DNA from: an uncultured Prevotellaceae bacterium | GTDB taxonomy: Bacteria > Bacteroidota > Bacteroidia > Bacteroidales > Bacteroidaceae | DNA: 35,798 nucleotides | Reading direction: 5' to 3' | Assembly: GCA_902786665.1 (NCBI GenBank) | Contig: CADADN010000057.1 | Location: 1 to 35,798 of the forward strand | In this document: positions 25,703 to 34,035 of the stretch, in pieces | Layout: each line of letters begins with the position of its first letter | Position numbering within the stretch: position 1 is the first letter of the stretch | Made by a program: the position numbers and the translations under genes | Notes under the pieces: generated by a model | Database searches by the model: none | Seen by the model: the letters and a program-made list of their open reading frames with translations, nothing else | What the model was told of the DNA's origin: nothing

Positions 25703-25765
25703 ATGGCTTCTATGGTTTCTATGGTTTCTATAGTTTCTATGGTTTCTATAGTTTCTATAGTCTCT
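25703..25765. repeat. Tandem 9-bp repeat (ATGGTTTCT)
   Basis: About seven copies of ATGGTTTCT/ATAGTTTCT lie between the terminator and the maeB stop codon at 25764-25766. The unit is perfect or one base off throughout, suggesting recent slippage expansion. Confidence 0.85.
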
Positions 25766-28061
25766 ATTTTACCGCGAAGCTCCTTTTGATTTTGTCGACA
25801 TAGGCATCGATGACGGCGACGGCGGTGATGCTCACTACGTCGCGCACGCTGCTGCCATAGTCGGCGAAGTGGATGGGTTTGTTCAGGCCCATCTGTATGG
25901 GGCCGATGATTTCGATGTTGGGTTCCAGGGCTTGTATCATCTTGTAGGATGAGCGGGCACTGGTGAGGTTGGGGAAGATGAGCGTGTTCACATCCATCCC
26001 TTTCAGTCGGTTGAAGGGGTAGAGGGTGTCGCGCAACTCGCGGTCGAGGGCCGTGCTGATTTGCATCTCTCCGTCGATGGGGAGGTCGGGGGCTTGCTCG
26101 TGTATTTTCGCCACCGCCTCGCGCACCTTCCTGGAGCCCACGGACTGGTCGCTGCCGAAGTTGGAGTGGCTGATGAGTGCTATGCGCGGCTGTTCGTTGA
26201 AGAACCTCACGGCGGTGGAGGCCAGTTTGGCGATGTCCACCAGTTGGTCGGTGTTGGGGTTGTTGTTGATGAGCGTGTCGGCCACGAAGAGGGTTCCGCG
26301 TTGGGAGTTGATGATGTGCATGGTGCCGAAATTCTGGTATTCGGGTCTCACGCCTATGATTTCCCTCACCACCTTCAGCGTGTTGGAGTATTTGGTGTAG
26401 AGGCCTGTGATGAATGCGTCGGCGTCTCCGGTCTCCACCATCATCATTCCGAAGTAGTTGCGCTCGAACATCTTGTCATTGGCCTCCTCGAAGGTGTAAC
26501 CGTCGCGCTGGCGTTTCTCCGTGAGGATGCGTGCGTAGCGCTCGCGGCGTTCCGCCTCGCGGTCGTGTCGCAGGTTGACCACCTCTATACCTTCAAGTGA
26601 GAGGTCCAGTTGGTCGGCGAGTTTTGCTATGCGCTCGTCGTTGCCCAAGAGGATGGGTTGGCAGATGCCCTCTGCCTTGGCTTGCACTGCCGCCTTGAGC
26701 ATGGTGGGGTGTATGCCTTCGGCGAAGACCACGCGTTGCGGGTGTGCGCGGGCGGTGTCGTAGAGTTTGCGTGTCACTTTCGTCTGGAGGCCGAGCATCT
26801 GGCGCAGGTTGTTCTTGTATTCCTCCCAGTCGGTGATGATGTGTCGTGCCACTCCGCTGTCGATGGCAGCCTTCGCCACGGCGGCGGAGACCTCGGTGAT
26901 GAGTCGTGGGTCCACGGGTTTCGGGATGAAATAGGAAGGTCCGAAGGTGAGGTTGTTCACCTTGTAGACATCGTTCACCACGTCGGGCACGGGTTGCTTG
27001 GCCAGGTCGGCGATGGCGTGGACGGCAGCCATCTTCATTTCTTCGTTGATGGCGGTGGCGTGCACGTCGAGTGCTCCTCGGAAGATGTATGGGAAGCCGA
27101 TGACGTTGTTGATTTGGTTGGGATAGTCGGAGCGTCCGGTGGCCATGAGCACGTCGGGTCGGGAATCCATGGCATCCTCGTAAGAGATTTCCGGCACGGG
27201 GTTGGCGAGTGCGAAGACGATGGGGTCTTTTGCCATGGAGCGCACCATGTCCTTGGTGAGCACGTTGCCTTTGGAGAGTCCCACGAAGACGTCGGCACCC
27301 TTCACCGCCTCTTCCAACGTGTGAACGTCGGTGCGGTCGGTGGCGAAGAAACGTTTCTGTTCGTTGAGGTTTTCCCGGTCGCTGGTGATGACCCCTTTGG
27401 AGTCGAGCATGAGGATGTTCTCTTTCCGAGCACCGAGGGCCATGTAGAGTTTGGTGCATGAGATGGCTGCTGCTCCGGCGCCGTTCACCACGATGCTCAC
27501 CTTCGAGATGTCCTTGCCGTTCACCTCGAGGGCGTTTTTCAGACCTGCGGCTGAGATGATGGCGGTGCCGTGTTGGTCGTCGTGCATCACGGGGATGTCG
27601 AGGGTGCGTTTCAGTCGCTCCTCGATATAGAAACATTCGGGCGCCTTGATGTCCTCAAGGTTGATGCCGCCGAAGGTGGGAGCGATTTTCTCCACGGCCT
27701 CGCAGAATTTCTCCGGGTCTTTCTCTGCCACCTCGATGTCGAAGACGTCGATGCCGCCGTAGATTTTGAACAGCAGGCCCTTGCCTTCCATCACGGGTTT
27801 TCCGCTCAGCGCGCCGATGTCGCCGAGTCCGAGCACAGCCGTGCCGTTGCTGATGACCGCCACGAGGTTGCCTTTGTCGGTGTATTTGTAGGCATCGTCG
27901 GGATGCTCTTGAATCTCCAGGCAGGGGAAGGCCACGCCGGGAGAATATGCCAGACTCAGGTCGGTCTGCGTGCGGTAGGGTTTTGTTGGGGTGACTTCAA
28001 TCTTGCCGGGACGGCCGCTCTTATGGTATTCCAATGCGGCCTCTTTCGTAATCTTTACCAT
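25764..28061 (-). CDS. maeB: NADP-dependent malic enzyme with phosphotransacetylase domain
   Basis: A 765-residue fusion. Residues about 1-425 are the malic enzyme: [31 protein letters not shown], the NAD(P)-binding [12 protein letters not shown], and [11 protein letters not shown]. It decarboxylates malate to pyruvate with reduction of NAD(P). Residues about 425-765 are a phosphotransacetylase-like domain (RVVFAEG onward, [12 protein letters not shown] near the end), which in MaeB enzymes binds acetyl-CoA and regulates activity. The length and domain order are standard for MaeB. It is convergent with nqrF and transcribed alone from a promoter near 28201-28208. NADP preference is assumed from the family. 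Confidence 0.96.
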   Translation of the reverse strand: MVKITKEAALEYHKSGRPGKIEVTPTKPYRTQTDLSLAYSPGVAFPCLEIQEHPDDAYKYTDKGNLVAVISNGTAVLGLGDIGALSGKPVMEGKGLLFKIYGGIDVFDIEVAEKDPEKFCEAVEKIAPTFGGINLEDIKAPECFYIEERLKRTLDIPVMHDDQHGTAIISAAGLKNALEVNGKDISKVSIVVNGAGAAAISCTKLYMALGARKENILMLDSKGVITSDRENLNEQKRFFATDRTDVHTLEEAVKGADVFVGLSKGNVLTKDMVRSMAKDPIVFALANPVPEISYEDAMDSRPDVLMATGRSDYPNQINNVIGFPYIFRGALDVHATAINEEMKMAAVHAIADLAKQPVPDVVNDVYKVNNLTFGPSYFIPKPVDPRLITEVSAAVAKAAIDSGVARHIITDWEEYKNNLRQMLGLQTKVTRKLYDTARAHPQRVVFAEGIHPTMLKAAVQAKAEGICQPILLGNDERIAKLADQLDLSLEGIEVVNLRHDREAERRERYARILTEKRQRDGYTFEEANDKMFERNYFGMMMVETGDADAFITGLYTKYSNTLKVVREIIGVRPEYQNFGTMHIINSQRGTLFVADTLINNNPNTDQLVDIAKLASTAVRFFNEQPRIALISHSNFGSDQSVGSRKVREAVAKIHEQAPDLPIDGEMQISTALDRELRDTLYPFNRLKGMDVNTLIFPNLTSARSSYKMIQALEPNIEIIGPIQMGLNKPIHFADYGSSVRDVVSITAVAVIDAYVDKIKRSFAVK

Positions 28062-28200
28062 TTTACCTTGTTATTGTTGGGTTCTCAACCTATTGTTTGA
28101 TTCTTTTCCTGTCTACTTTTGAAGGTTTGTTTCGTCTTCTTTTGAAGGGTCTCCACCCTGAAAATGATGATGTTTTAACCGAATTATTGACAAATTGCTG

Positions 28201-28208
28201 CAAAATTA
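28201..28208 (-). promoter_or_regulatory. Promoter -7 element of maeB
   Basis: The minus strand reads TAATTTTG (followed by CAGC), fitting TAnnTTTG. No -33 TTTG is evident. The leader to the ATG at 28061 would be about 130 nt. Confidence 0.5.
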
Positions 28209-28420
28209 CTACTTTTTCTTGTAAAAAGTGAATTTTTCCCTAATTTTTGTGACTTTTTATCGTAAAATGCCCGAAAATCATATTGTCGTCCCGAATTAGA
28301 GAATTAGAGAATATGTCCTTTTAGTCCTTATGGTCCGTAAACGATGAATAACGCCAAGCCATCCCTAAAAGTCGTATGGGTGGATTTTGTGCCTTCCCGA
28401 AAAATCTTCTGCATGTTATG
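28209..28420. other. Non-coding region between maeB and the TPR-AraC gene
   Basis: No gene is seen. It contains one copy of the 28-bp dispersed sequence beginning GCCCGAAAATCATAT (28269-28296), whose second copy is at 32196-32223, and three GTCC(T/G) steps near 28315-28335. Confidence 0.6.
28269..28296 (+). repeat. 28-bp dispersed repeat, copy 1
   Basis: Begins GCCCGAAAATCATATTGTCG and ends TCCCGAAT. It is 27/28 identical to 32196-32223, about 3.9 kb away in the same orientation. Confidence 0.75.
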
Positions 28421-28452
28421 TTTGGGCAATTCAAATAAAAAAAGTAAATTTG
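28421..28452 (+). promoter_or_regulatory. Promoter of TPR-AraC regulator gene
   Basis: TTTG (28421-28424), 20 bp, then TAAATTTG (28445-28452) matches the group consensus. The predicted start near 28459 leaves about 60 nt before the ATG. Confidence 0.7.
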
Positions 28453-28519
28453 TATCCGCATTTTTATAAGCCGATACTGGTGACAACCACGAAACTATGC
28501 ACCAACGTAAAATAGTCAT

Positions 28520-30220
28520 ATGGGGAATGATACGAAAAAGAAACCAAACAGCATCCTTGGATGTTTCCAGATAAAGGACAGGGTCGCTATTGCCTTGCTT
28601 GCATTGGTCGTGAACGCTAACGCATGGGCACAGGACCAAGTAGAGCCGTTGTTGCAGCAGTTTGACAAACAACAGGATGTCACTGCCGCCAACCTTTTCT
28701 TCAACGAATTGTCGAAAGAGGAATTCACCGACGACACAATCACTTTTGATGCTTCGACACCGACCGACTCCCTGAAACAACAGGTGTGGTACTGGGCCGC
28801 CGAATGGCTGTACGACCATCAGCAATACGATAAGGCGGAACAGTATGCCTTGAAAGCGTTGCAGAAATACCACCCCTCCAATCCTGAGAAGGCCGATTGC
28901 CTCAACACCCTCGGTTGCATCTACGTCAGACTCAGCGACTTCAAGAATGCGGCCCTCTATGCCAAGCAAAGTGTGGAGATAGAGATGAAGGGGGGCGATC
29001 ACGACCGCATATCATCGAGCCTGAACACCCTGGCGGGCATCTATATGGCTGGCTATCAAGCGAAAGAGGCGGAGCAAATCATTCTGCAGGCATTGGAACA
29101 TGCCAACAAGGTGGACAATCCCGGGCGCAAAGCCATCATCCAGGGCATGGCTTCAGAAATATACCACACCTTGGGCGACGACGCCAAGGCTCTTTCCTAC
29201 GCCGAGCAGGCCATAGAGATAGAGAAGACGTTGGGCAGGAAGCAGAAGTTGGCCATTCGCTTGTCGCAGAAAGGGTCGGCGCTCCTGGGTCTCCATCGCT
29301 ACAAGGAAACGGAGGAAATCTTTCGTCAGATACTCCCCGACTTGAAGGAGGCGGGCGACTACCATTCTTATGCCATCGCCCTCAATCGACTGGGGATGTC
29401 GCTGCTCTGCCAGGAGCGTCAGGCCGATGCCATCCCCTATTTCAAGGAAGCTGCAGGGCTGTTCTCCAAGATGGGGGACCTTTACAACGAGATTCATTCC
29501 CATCGCGGGCTTTATGAAAGCTATTGGAACCTCAATCCTGACTCTGCGAAGATAGAACTCGACTATTTCGATTTGTTGAAAGACTCCCTTTACATGCATT
29601 CCACGGCGGAAGCCTTGTCGCGATACAATGCCGAGTTTGGCAACGACCAGTTGCAGAAAGAAAACGAGGAGGTGCGGAAGGCACATAAGCGCACCATCCT
29701 TTTGTCCGTCTTCTTCATTCTCCTGATGGCTGTTGGCGCATGGCTCATCATCCGAAGAATCCGTCGCAACCACCAACAGGTGATGCAGGACCTCATCCGT
29801 GAGATAGAACATTTGAGAAAAGACGGTCAGGAGATGGCTCCCACAGTGGAGGAGAAGAAAGAAAATACCCAACCGGAGGTGAAAAACGAAGAAGACCGCC
29901 TGTTCCTGATGCGGGTCATCGAGACCGTGAACATGGCCATGCCTTCCGGCAATTTCGGCGTGGAGACGATAGCTTCGGAACTGAACATGAGCGTGCAGAC
30001 TTTCCGACGCCGACTGATGGCAGCCGCCGGGGAATCGCCCAAGTCCTACATCTCTGCCATCCAAATGGAAAGGGCGGCAACCTTGCTTGTCGGCAGTCCC
30101 GATATGCCTATCTCGAAGGTGGCGAACCTATGTGGTTTTGAGGAGACCAGCAGCTTCGGCCATTCATTCAAGCGTATCTATGGTTGCTCCCCATCCATTT
30201 ACCGAGAGTCAAACAAGTGA
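28520..30220 (+). CDS. TPR-transmembrane-AraC regulator
   Basis: A 566-residue membrane-bound transcription regulator. A hydrophobic stretch (about residues 20-38, ending NANAWAQ) looks like a signal or anchor, then tetratricopeptide repeats run from about 70 to 370 (for example CLNTLGCIYVRLSDFKNAAL). A second membrane helix lies at about 392-412, a short coiled coil at 413-440, and a C-terminal AraC helix-turn-helix domain at about 458-566 (ETIASELNMSVQTFRRRL, then ISKVANLCGFEETSSFGHSF). The TPR part should sense a periplasmic ligand or partner and the AraC part bind DNA in the cytoplasm. This one-component design without kinase domains is frequent in Prevotella and Bacteroides. The target may be the downstream lipoprotein genes, but that is only positional. 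Confidence 0.88.
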   Translation: MGNDTKKKPNSILGCFQIKDRVAIALLALVVNANAWAQDQVEPLLQQFDKQQDVTAANLFFNELSKEEFTDDTITFDASTPTDSLKQQVWYWAAEWLYDHQQYDKAEQYALKALQKYHPSNPEKADCLNTLGCIYVRLSDFKNAALYAKQSVEIEMKGGDHDRISSSLNTLAGIYMAGYQAKEAEQIILQALEHANKVDNPGRKAIIQGMASEIYHTLGDDAKALSYAEQAIEIEKTLGRKQKLAIRLSQKGSALLGLHRYKETEEIFRQILPDLKEAGDYHSYAIALNRLGMSLLCQERQADAIPYFKEAAGLFSKMGDLYNEIHSHRGLYESYWNLNPDSAKIELDYFDLLKDSLYMHSTAEALSRYNAEFGNDQLQKENEEVRKAHKRTILLSVFFILLMAVGAWLIIRRIRRNHQQVMQDLIREIEHLRKDGQEMAPTVEEKKENTQPEVKNEEDRLFLMRVIETVNMAMPSGNFGVETIASELNMSVQTFRRRLMAAAGESPKSYISAIQMERAATLLVGSPDMPISKVANLCGFEETSSFGHSFKRIYGCSPSIYRESNK

Positions 30221-30328
30221 CTTTCGGTCCCCCCTAATTTCACCTGCTTTTACGCATTTTGGAAGAAAAAGACAAATTTTCCGCCCATTTTGGTAGATTT
30301 TATCAACTACGACAAGCGTTTTTTGTCT

Positions 30329-30336
30329 TACCTTTG
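30329..30336 (+). promoter_or_regulatory. Promoter -7 element of small coiled-coil gene
   Basis: TACCTTTG followed by CACC fits TAnnTTTG. Predicted start near 30343, so translation must begin at 30359 or later. Confidence 0.6.
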
Positions 30337-30358
30337 CACCGACATCAAACACAAGTCG

Positions 30359-30547
30359 ATGAAAGAAATGACAGACAAGCAAAGAGCTGCCCGGAAGCTG
30401 GCTTCGGACTACAGCCGTTATCTGTTCGACCAAGAGAACCTGGTGGAACGGATTCTGGAACGCAAGTGGCAGGAACTGTCATCTTACATTGAAGAACTGA
30501 TAGACAAAAAAATCCAAGAAAGAACGACCAACGAACAACATCATTAA
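30359..30547 (+). CDS. Small charged coiled-coil protein, unrecognised
   Basis: A 62-residue, highly charged protein (MKEMTDKQRAARKLASDYSR, then YLFDQENLVERILERKWQEL), probably one or two long helices. No signal or membrane segment. The frame is open further upstream to 30290, but the promoter at 30329-30336 makes the ATG at 30359 the best start; a second ATG three codons in (30368) is possible. It lies 21 bp before a lipoprotein gene and is likely co-transcribed with it. Function unknown; short proteins of this type are widespread and uncharacterised. Confidence 0.65.
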   Translation: MKEMTDKQRAARKLASDYSRYLFDQENLVERILERKWQELSSYIEELIDKKIQERTTNEQHH

Positions 30548-30568
30548 TCATTTTAAACCATTATATTT

Positions 30569-31021
30569 ATGAAAAAGGTATTATTCAGTTTCGCCATTGT
30601 TGCTGCAGGTCTGTTTGTAGCTTCATGCGGCAGCAAGAGTGCAGAACCAGGCACTGAGGCAGGACAGACAGAACAGAAAGAACAGACAGAGCAGGTGGCT
30701 GAAGAGGCTCCCGCAGCAGAGAAGGAACAGCCGGCATCGCTTGCCGACATCGTGGCAAAAGCCAAGGCCGAAGGGGCCAAATGGAGTGCTGACGAGTGGA
30801 AAGAGCAGTACAAAACAGCCTTGAAGGCCTACAAACCTTTCGCTGTGGCGATGGACAAGGCCCAGCCCGCGGACTTGGAAGGAGTCATAAAGAAATATGC
30901 CGACGTCCCCTCGTTGATGGAGGAGTTTGCAAAAATCGCCAAGCAAGCCGAAGGTGGCAAGGGTATCAGCGACGAATGGGTTAAAACCACCATGGAGGAG
31001 CTTGGCATCCCCGACTTATAA
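30569..31021 (+). CDS. Small hypothetical lipoprotein
   Basis: A 150-residue predicted lipoprotein: signal MKKVLFSFAIVAAGLFVASC with lipobox cysteine C20. A Glu/Gln/Ala-rich linker (about 24-55) follows, then a mainly helical domain (SLADIVAKAKAEGAKWSADE to the end). No family recognised. It follows the 62-residue gene by 21 bp. The flexible acidic linker is typical of envelope lipoproteins in Bacteroidota. Confidence 0.8.
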   Translation: MKKVLFSFAIVAAGLFVASCGSKSAEPGTEAGQTEQKEQTEQVAEEAPAAEKEQPASLADIVAKAKAEGAKWSADEWKEQYKTALKAYKPFAVAMDKAQPADLEGVIKKYADVPSLMEEFAKIAKQAEGGKGISDEWVKTTMEELGIPDL

Positions 31022-31037
31022 GAGTCACCCAGTGAAT

Positions 31038-31287
31038 AAGTAGGTGCTCAAAAATAGATAATAGTATTTTATGATCTATTTGGATGCAGATTTTGCATAA
31101 ATTGCTCACGCTCGGCCATTCGCAAGCAAGCTTGTATGGCACTCGCTGACTCGCAATTTTGCTTTCAGATGAAGGAGCATAGCGGGCTATGTGACTGAGG
31201 ATGAGAGGAAAATATGCGCCAAAGAGACATAAAAGACTATCTGCACCTACAAATAGGATATATATAGATAATTTTGAATACCTACTT
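31038..31287. mobile_element. MITE-like element with GTAGGTGC inverted ends
   Basis: The 31022-31327 gap has no gene. GTAGGTGC (31040-31047) is perfectly inverted as GCACCTAC (31243-31250), and an extended AAGTAGGT (31038-31045) is again inverted as ACCTACTT (31280-31287). Inside are the palindrome CATAGCGGGCTATG (about 31177-31190) and a CTCGC-rich stretch. This resembles a small non-autonomous element. No target duplication is clear and no second copy is in the window. Confidence 0.4.
31269..31276 (+). promoter_or_regulatory. Promoter -7 element of second lipoprotein gene
   Basis: TAATTTTG fits TAnnTTTG, about 50 bp before the ATG at 31328. It lies at the right edge of the MITE-like element, so the element may supply the promoter. 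Confidence 0.5.
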
Positions 31288-31327
31288 AATAAAACATTTA
31301 CATATTAACTCTTTAAAATCTTAGTCA

Positions 31328-31861
31328 ATGAAAAAAGTTTATCAAATCGCGATCATGATCGTGGCAGCCATCGCTTTCACAGCATGTGGCAACAAGACAA
31401 CACAAGAAGGCGAAAATGCCGAAGGTACGTCAACAGAGCAAACCGCCGAGGCAGCCAATGAGGTGAAAGAGGGCAGCAAAGGCCCGTGCACCGTCTCCTG
31501 CGATAAGTTCAGCATCGACATCCCTGAGGGATGGGAGGTTCGTGTAATCAAGGAAAACGAAATCGGTGCCGGCCAGGAATACAAGGAGGGCTTGAATTTC
31601 GTTTATGACCAGTATGCCAACTACAAGCAGTCGCAAAAGATAGAGATGGATATCAAAGGCATGGAAGACCTTGGAGAAAAGACCCTTGGCAACAACACTT
31701 ATGCCACCTTCCTCTGGAAACAAGATTCGGGCGATTCCTTCTCTGCCATCCTGAAGATTGGCGACGGCGAGAACGGTATCATCAAGGTAAGCTCCTCCAA
31801 CGTGAAGACAGCCGACAACGAGACCGTGCTGAAGGTGATGGAATCGCTGAAGATGAAATAA
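31328..31861 (+). CDS. Hypothetical lipoprotein with C-terminal globular domain
   Basis: A 177-residue predicted lipoprotein: signal MKKVYQIAIMIVAAIAFTAC with C20, an acidic Glu/Thr/Ala-rich linker (about 24-50), then a beta-rich domain starting PCTVSCDKFSIDIPEGWEVR. The DIPEGWEV pattern is seen in several small secreted proteins with a PsbP/DUF1795-like fold, but I would not assign it. The linker resembles that of the preceding lipoprotein, although the domains differ. It has its own promoter and a strong terminator. Confidence 0.8.
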   Translation: MKKVYQIAIMIVAAIAFTACGNKTTQEGENAEGTSTEQTAEAANEVKEGSKGPCTVSCDKFSIDIPEGWEVRVIKENEIGAGQEYKEGLNFVYDQYANYKQSQKIEMDIKGMEDLGEKTLGNNTYATFLWKQDSGDSFSAILKIGDGENGIIKVSSSNVKTADNETVLKVMESLKMK

Positions 31862-31885
31862 TAATGGGCATTGCATAAAAGAATT

Positions 31886-31921
31886 CTCCACACCCTGAAA
31901 GCAAGGGTGTGGAGTTTTTTT
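31886..31921 (+). terminator. Intrinsic terminator after second lipoprotein gene
   Basis: CTCCACACCCT (31886-31896) and AGGGTGTGGAG (31904-31914) form a perfect 11-bp stem with a 7-nt loop, followed by seven T. Confidence 0.92.
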
Positions 31922-31962
31922 GTGCCGTTTGGCGTAATTGATGAAGTTCTCTTGTTAAAGTA

Positions 31963-32017
31963 GTTGACGAAATTATTGAAGTTATCGCTTCGTTCGAAAT
32001 CAACGACAATACTCCGT
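31963..32017 (+). repeat. Dispersed element, copy D (diverged)
   Basis: GAAGTTATCGCTTCGTTCGA (31978-31997) continues AATCAACGACAATACTCCGT (to 32017). It matches copies B and C with a few changes. The ATTGGCA half is not adjacent, although CCATTGGCAA occurs in the repeats 90 bp downstream. Confidence 0.6.
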
Positions 32018-32040
32018 TTGTTCTTTGGTGCGCACTTGTA

Positions 32041-32062
32041 GAGACGGGATTCTTCCCGTCTC
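32041..32062. repeat. Palindromic REP-like sequence
   Basis: GAGACGGGA, four bases, TCCCGTCTC: a perfect 9-bp stem in a REP-like block. A similar hairpin, GGGCGGG (32179-32185) and CCCGCCC (32193-32199), lies downstream. Confidence 0.65.
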
Positions 32063-32082
32063 CCTCGTGGAACGCCTCCCTA

Positions 32083-32168
32083 CAGCTACACTGTTTGCCA
32101 CACCGCCATTGGCAATCCTCCCCCTTCAGCTGCACTGTTTGCCACACCGCCATTGGCAATCCTCCCCC
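32083..32168. repeat. Two 42-bp direct repeats
   Basis: Units at 32083-32124 and 32127-32168 start CAGCT(A/G)CACTGTTTGCC and end GGCAATCCTCCCCC, 41/42 identical. Each contains CCATTGGCAA, also seen in dispersed element copy B. Confidence 0.85.
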
Positions 32169-32195
32169 GAAGTCGTAGGGGCGGGTCTTGTGCCC

Positions 32196-32223
32196 GCCCG
32201 AAAATCATATGGTCGTCCCGAAT
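32196..32223 (+). repeat. 28-bp dispersed repeat, copy 2
   Basis: Differs from 28269-28296 at a single base (GGTCG versus TGTCG). It directly follows the GGGCGGG hairpin. Confidence 0.75.
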
Positions 32224-32266
32224 AGTTAGGATTATATAACAGCAAAAATGAATTTTCACTGATATT

Positions 32267-32298
32267 TTTGGCTGTATACAAAAAAATGACTATTTTTG
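32267..32298 (+). promoter_or_regulatory. Promoter of rfbCAB
   Basis: TTTG (32267-32270), 20 bp, then TATTTTTG (32291-32298) matches the group consensus. It gives a long leader of about 160 nt. Confidence 0.7.
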
Positions 32299-32347
32299 CA
32301 CGAATGAGGCTTGTTTGGGATTTTGTCCTACAAAAGAAAAAACAAGT

Positions 32348-32417
32348 GGAGAATTTAGATGTTGATTAGTTGATAGACAATGGTCGTATAGAAATATTGT
32401 TACAAAGGAAATTCTCC
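32348..32417 (+). promoter_or_regulatory. Leader inverted repeat upstream of rfbC
   Basis: GGAGAATTT (32348-32356) is perfectly inverted as AAATTCTCC (32409-32417), followed by TTTTGTG. In the 160-nt leader this could be an attenuator-like structure, but the 52-nt loop and short T-tract make that uncertain. Confidence 0.35.
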
Positions 32418-32467
32418 TTTTGTGAAGATGACCTTTTTGATAATGAATAACAATCTGAAACATATTT

Positions 32468-33043
32468 GTGGAAGTAATAAGGACAGATATTGATGGAGTT
32501 TTCATCATTGAGCCTCGTATTTTCGAGGATGCAAGAGGCTATTTTTTTGAGTCATTTTCTCAACGAGAGTTTGACGAAAAGATATGTCCTATAACGTTTG
32601 TTCAAGATAATGAAAGCAAATCATCTTATGGTGTGATGCGAGGAATGCATTTTCAGCGTCCACCTTTCTCACAGAGCAAATTGGTGCGCTGTGTGCGGGG
32701 GGCTGTGCTTGATGTTGCATTGGATATCCGTAAAGGGTCTCCAACCTATGGCAGGCATGTGGCCGTCGAACTGACAGAGGAAAACCATCGTCAGTTTTTC
32801 ATACCTAAAGGATTCGCTCACGGTTTTGCTGTCTTGTCCGACGTTGCTGTTTTTCAATATAAATGCGATGAGTTCTATCACCCAGAAGCAGATGATGGTA
32901 TAAGTATTCTTGACGACAGTTTAGGTGTTGATTGGCAAATCAAGGAACATTCCATCCTCTCTGAAAAAGACATGAAGCATGCCCTTTTGAAGGATTTTGA
33001 CTCTCCGTTCGACTTTTTGGAGTATTCTTTCCCATCCAAGTAG
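32468..33043 (+). CDS. rfbC: dTDP-4-dehydrorhamnose 3,5-epimerase
   Basis: A 191-residue cupin-fold epimerase (RmlC) converting dTDP-4-dehydro-6-deoxy-D-glucose to dTDP-4-dehydro-L-rhamnose. Landmarks are IIEPRIFEDARGYFFESF, catalytic H61 in MRGMHFQ, the VALDIRKGSPTYG strand, FIPKGFAHGF, and Y137 in DEFYHP, the likely acid tyrosine. The start is a GTG at 32468; it aligns exactly with the usual MxVIxT start and no ATG fits. rfbA follows after 65 bp. Base composition is AT-richer than upstream genes. Confidence 0.95.
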   Translation: MEVIRTDIDGVFIIEPRIFEDARGYFFESFSQREFDEKICPITFVQDNESKSSYGVMRGMHFQRPPFSQSKLVRCVRGAVLDVALDIRKGSPTYGRHVAVELTEENHRQFFIPKGFAHGFAVLSDVAVFQYKCDEFYHPEADDGISILDDSLGVDWQIKEHSILSEKDMKHALLKDFDSPFDFLEYSFPSK

Positions 33044-33108
33044 ATTGGCTCCCTCTTGTTCCAATATGAGAATAGTGACTTTTTTCATTCTTTTAGATTA
33101 GGAATAAT

Positions 33109-34011
33109 ATGAAAGGAATAGTTTTGGCAGGCGGTAGCGGGACTCGCCTTTACCCTCTTACAAAGGGAATCTCGAAACAGTTGATTCCTATATTTGACAA
33201 GCCCATGATTTATTATCCAATATCTGTCTTGATGTTGGCTGATATTCGTGAGATATTGATTATTTCCACACCCAATGACCTTCCCTCCTTCAGACGCCTG
33301 TTGGGAGATGGTTCCGATTATGGATGCCGTTTTGAATATGCAGAGCAGCCTTCGCCGGATGGTATTGCTCAAGCTTTCATCATAGGGCAGCAGTTCATAG
33401 GTGACGATTCTGTTTGTTTGGTTCTTGGCGACAACATTTTCAACGGAAATGGATTTACAACATTGCTGAGGAAGGCGGTTGAGGATGTCGAGCAGAATGA
33501 AAAGGCAACCGTATTTGGCTACTGGGTGAGTGATCCTGAACGCTATGGGGTGGCTGATTTTGACAAGGATGGCAATTGCCTAAGCATTGAGGAAAAGCCG
33601 GCTCATCCCAAGAGCAACTATGCCGTAGTAGGTTTATATTTTTACCCCAACAAGGTGGTGGAAGTGGCAAAGAACATCAAACCGTCTGCACGAGGTGAGT
33701 TGGAAATCACGTCTGTCAATCAAGCTTTCTTGGAAGAGGGCAGCCTGAAAGTGCAGACCCTTGGGCGTGGTTTCGCATGGCTTGATACAGGAACACACGA
33801 CTCCCTTGCTGAGGCTTCAACTTATATTGAGGTCATTGAGAAACGGCAGGGGTTGAAAGTGGCTTGCCTTGAAGGTATAGCATTTCGCAAGGGGTGGATT
33901 GATGAGAGCAAGATGCGACAGATTGCCCAGCCTATGTTGAAAAACCAGTACGGACAATATCTCCTTCAAGTCATTGAAGAAGTTCAACGTACGGGAAATC
34001 CCAATATTTAA
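33109..34011 (+). CDS. rfbA: Glucose-1-phosphate thymidylyltransferase
   Basis: A 300-residue nucleotidyltransferase (RmlA) making dTDP-glucose from dTTP and glucose-1-phosphate, the first step of dTDP-deoxysugar synthesis. It shows the signature [13 protein letters not shown], the [15 protein letters not shown] segment, VLGDNIF and [15 protein letters not shown]. Full length. It lies between rfbC and rfbB (24 bp gap) in the same operon. Codon use is AT-richer than the nqr and gro genes, suggesting the locus has a different history. Confidence 0.97.
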   Translation: MKGIVLAGGSGTRLYPLTKGISKQLIPIFDKPMIYYPISVLMLADIREILIISTPNDLPSFRRLLGDGSDYGCRFEYAEQPSPDGIAQAFIIGQQFIGDDSVCLVLGDNIFNGNGFTTLLRKAVEDVEQNEKATVFGYWVSDPERYGVADFDKDGNCLSIEEKPAHPKSNYAVVGLYFYPNKVVEVAKNIKPSARGELEITSVNQAFLEEGSLKVQTLGRGFAWLDTGTHDSLAEASTYIEVIEKRQGLKVACLEGIAFRKGWIDESKMRQIAQPMLKNQYGQYLLQVIEEVQRTGNPNI

Positions 34012-34035
34012 GTTTTCAAATAAATATTTTGCACG

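Noticed and set aside
31082-31220. CTCGC-rich segment considered as a gene fragment or IS end.
   Set aside because: No frame encodes a recognisable transposase piece; kept only as a MITE-like element.
32083-32168. Two 42-bp repeats considered as a minimal CRISPR.
   Set aside because: Separated by only two bases, so there is no spacer.
33130-33142. Sequence GGCGGTAGCGGG inside rfbA resembles the ops element (GGCGGTAGCGTG) used by RfaH.
   Set aside because: It lies inside the coding sequence for the conserved AGGSGTR motif, which explains it, and RfaH/ops control is not known for this phylum.
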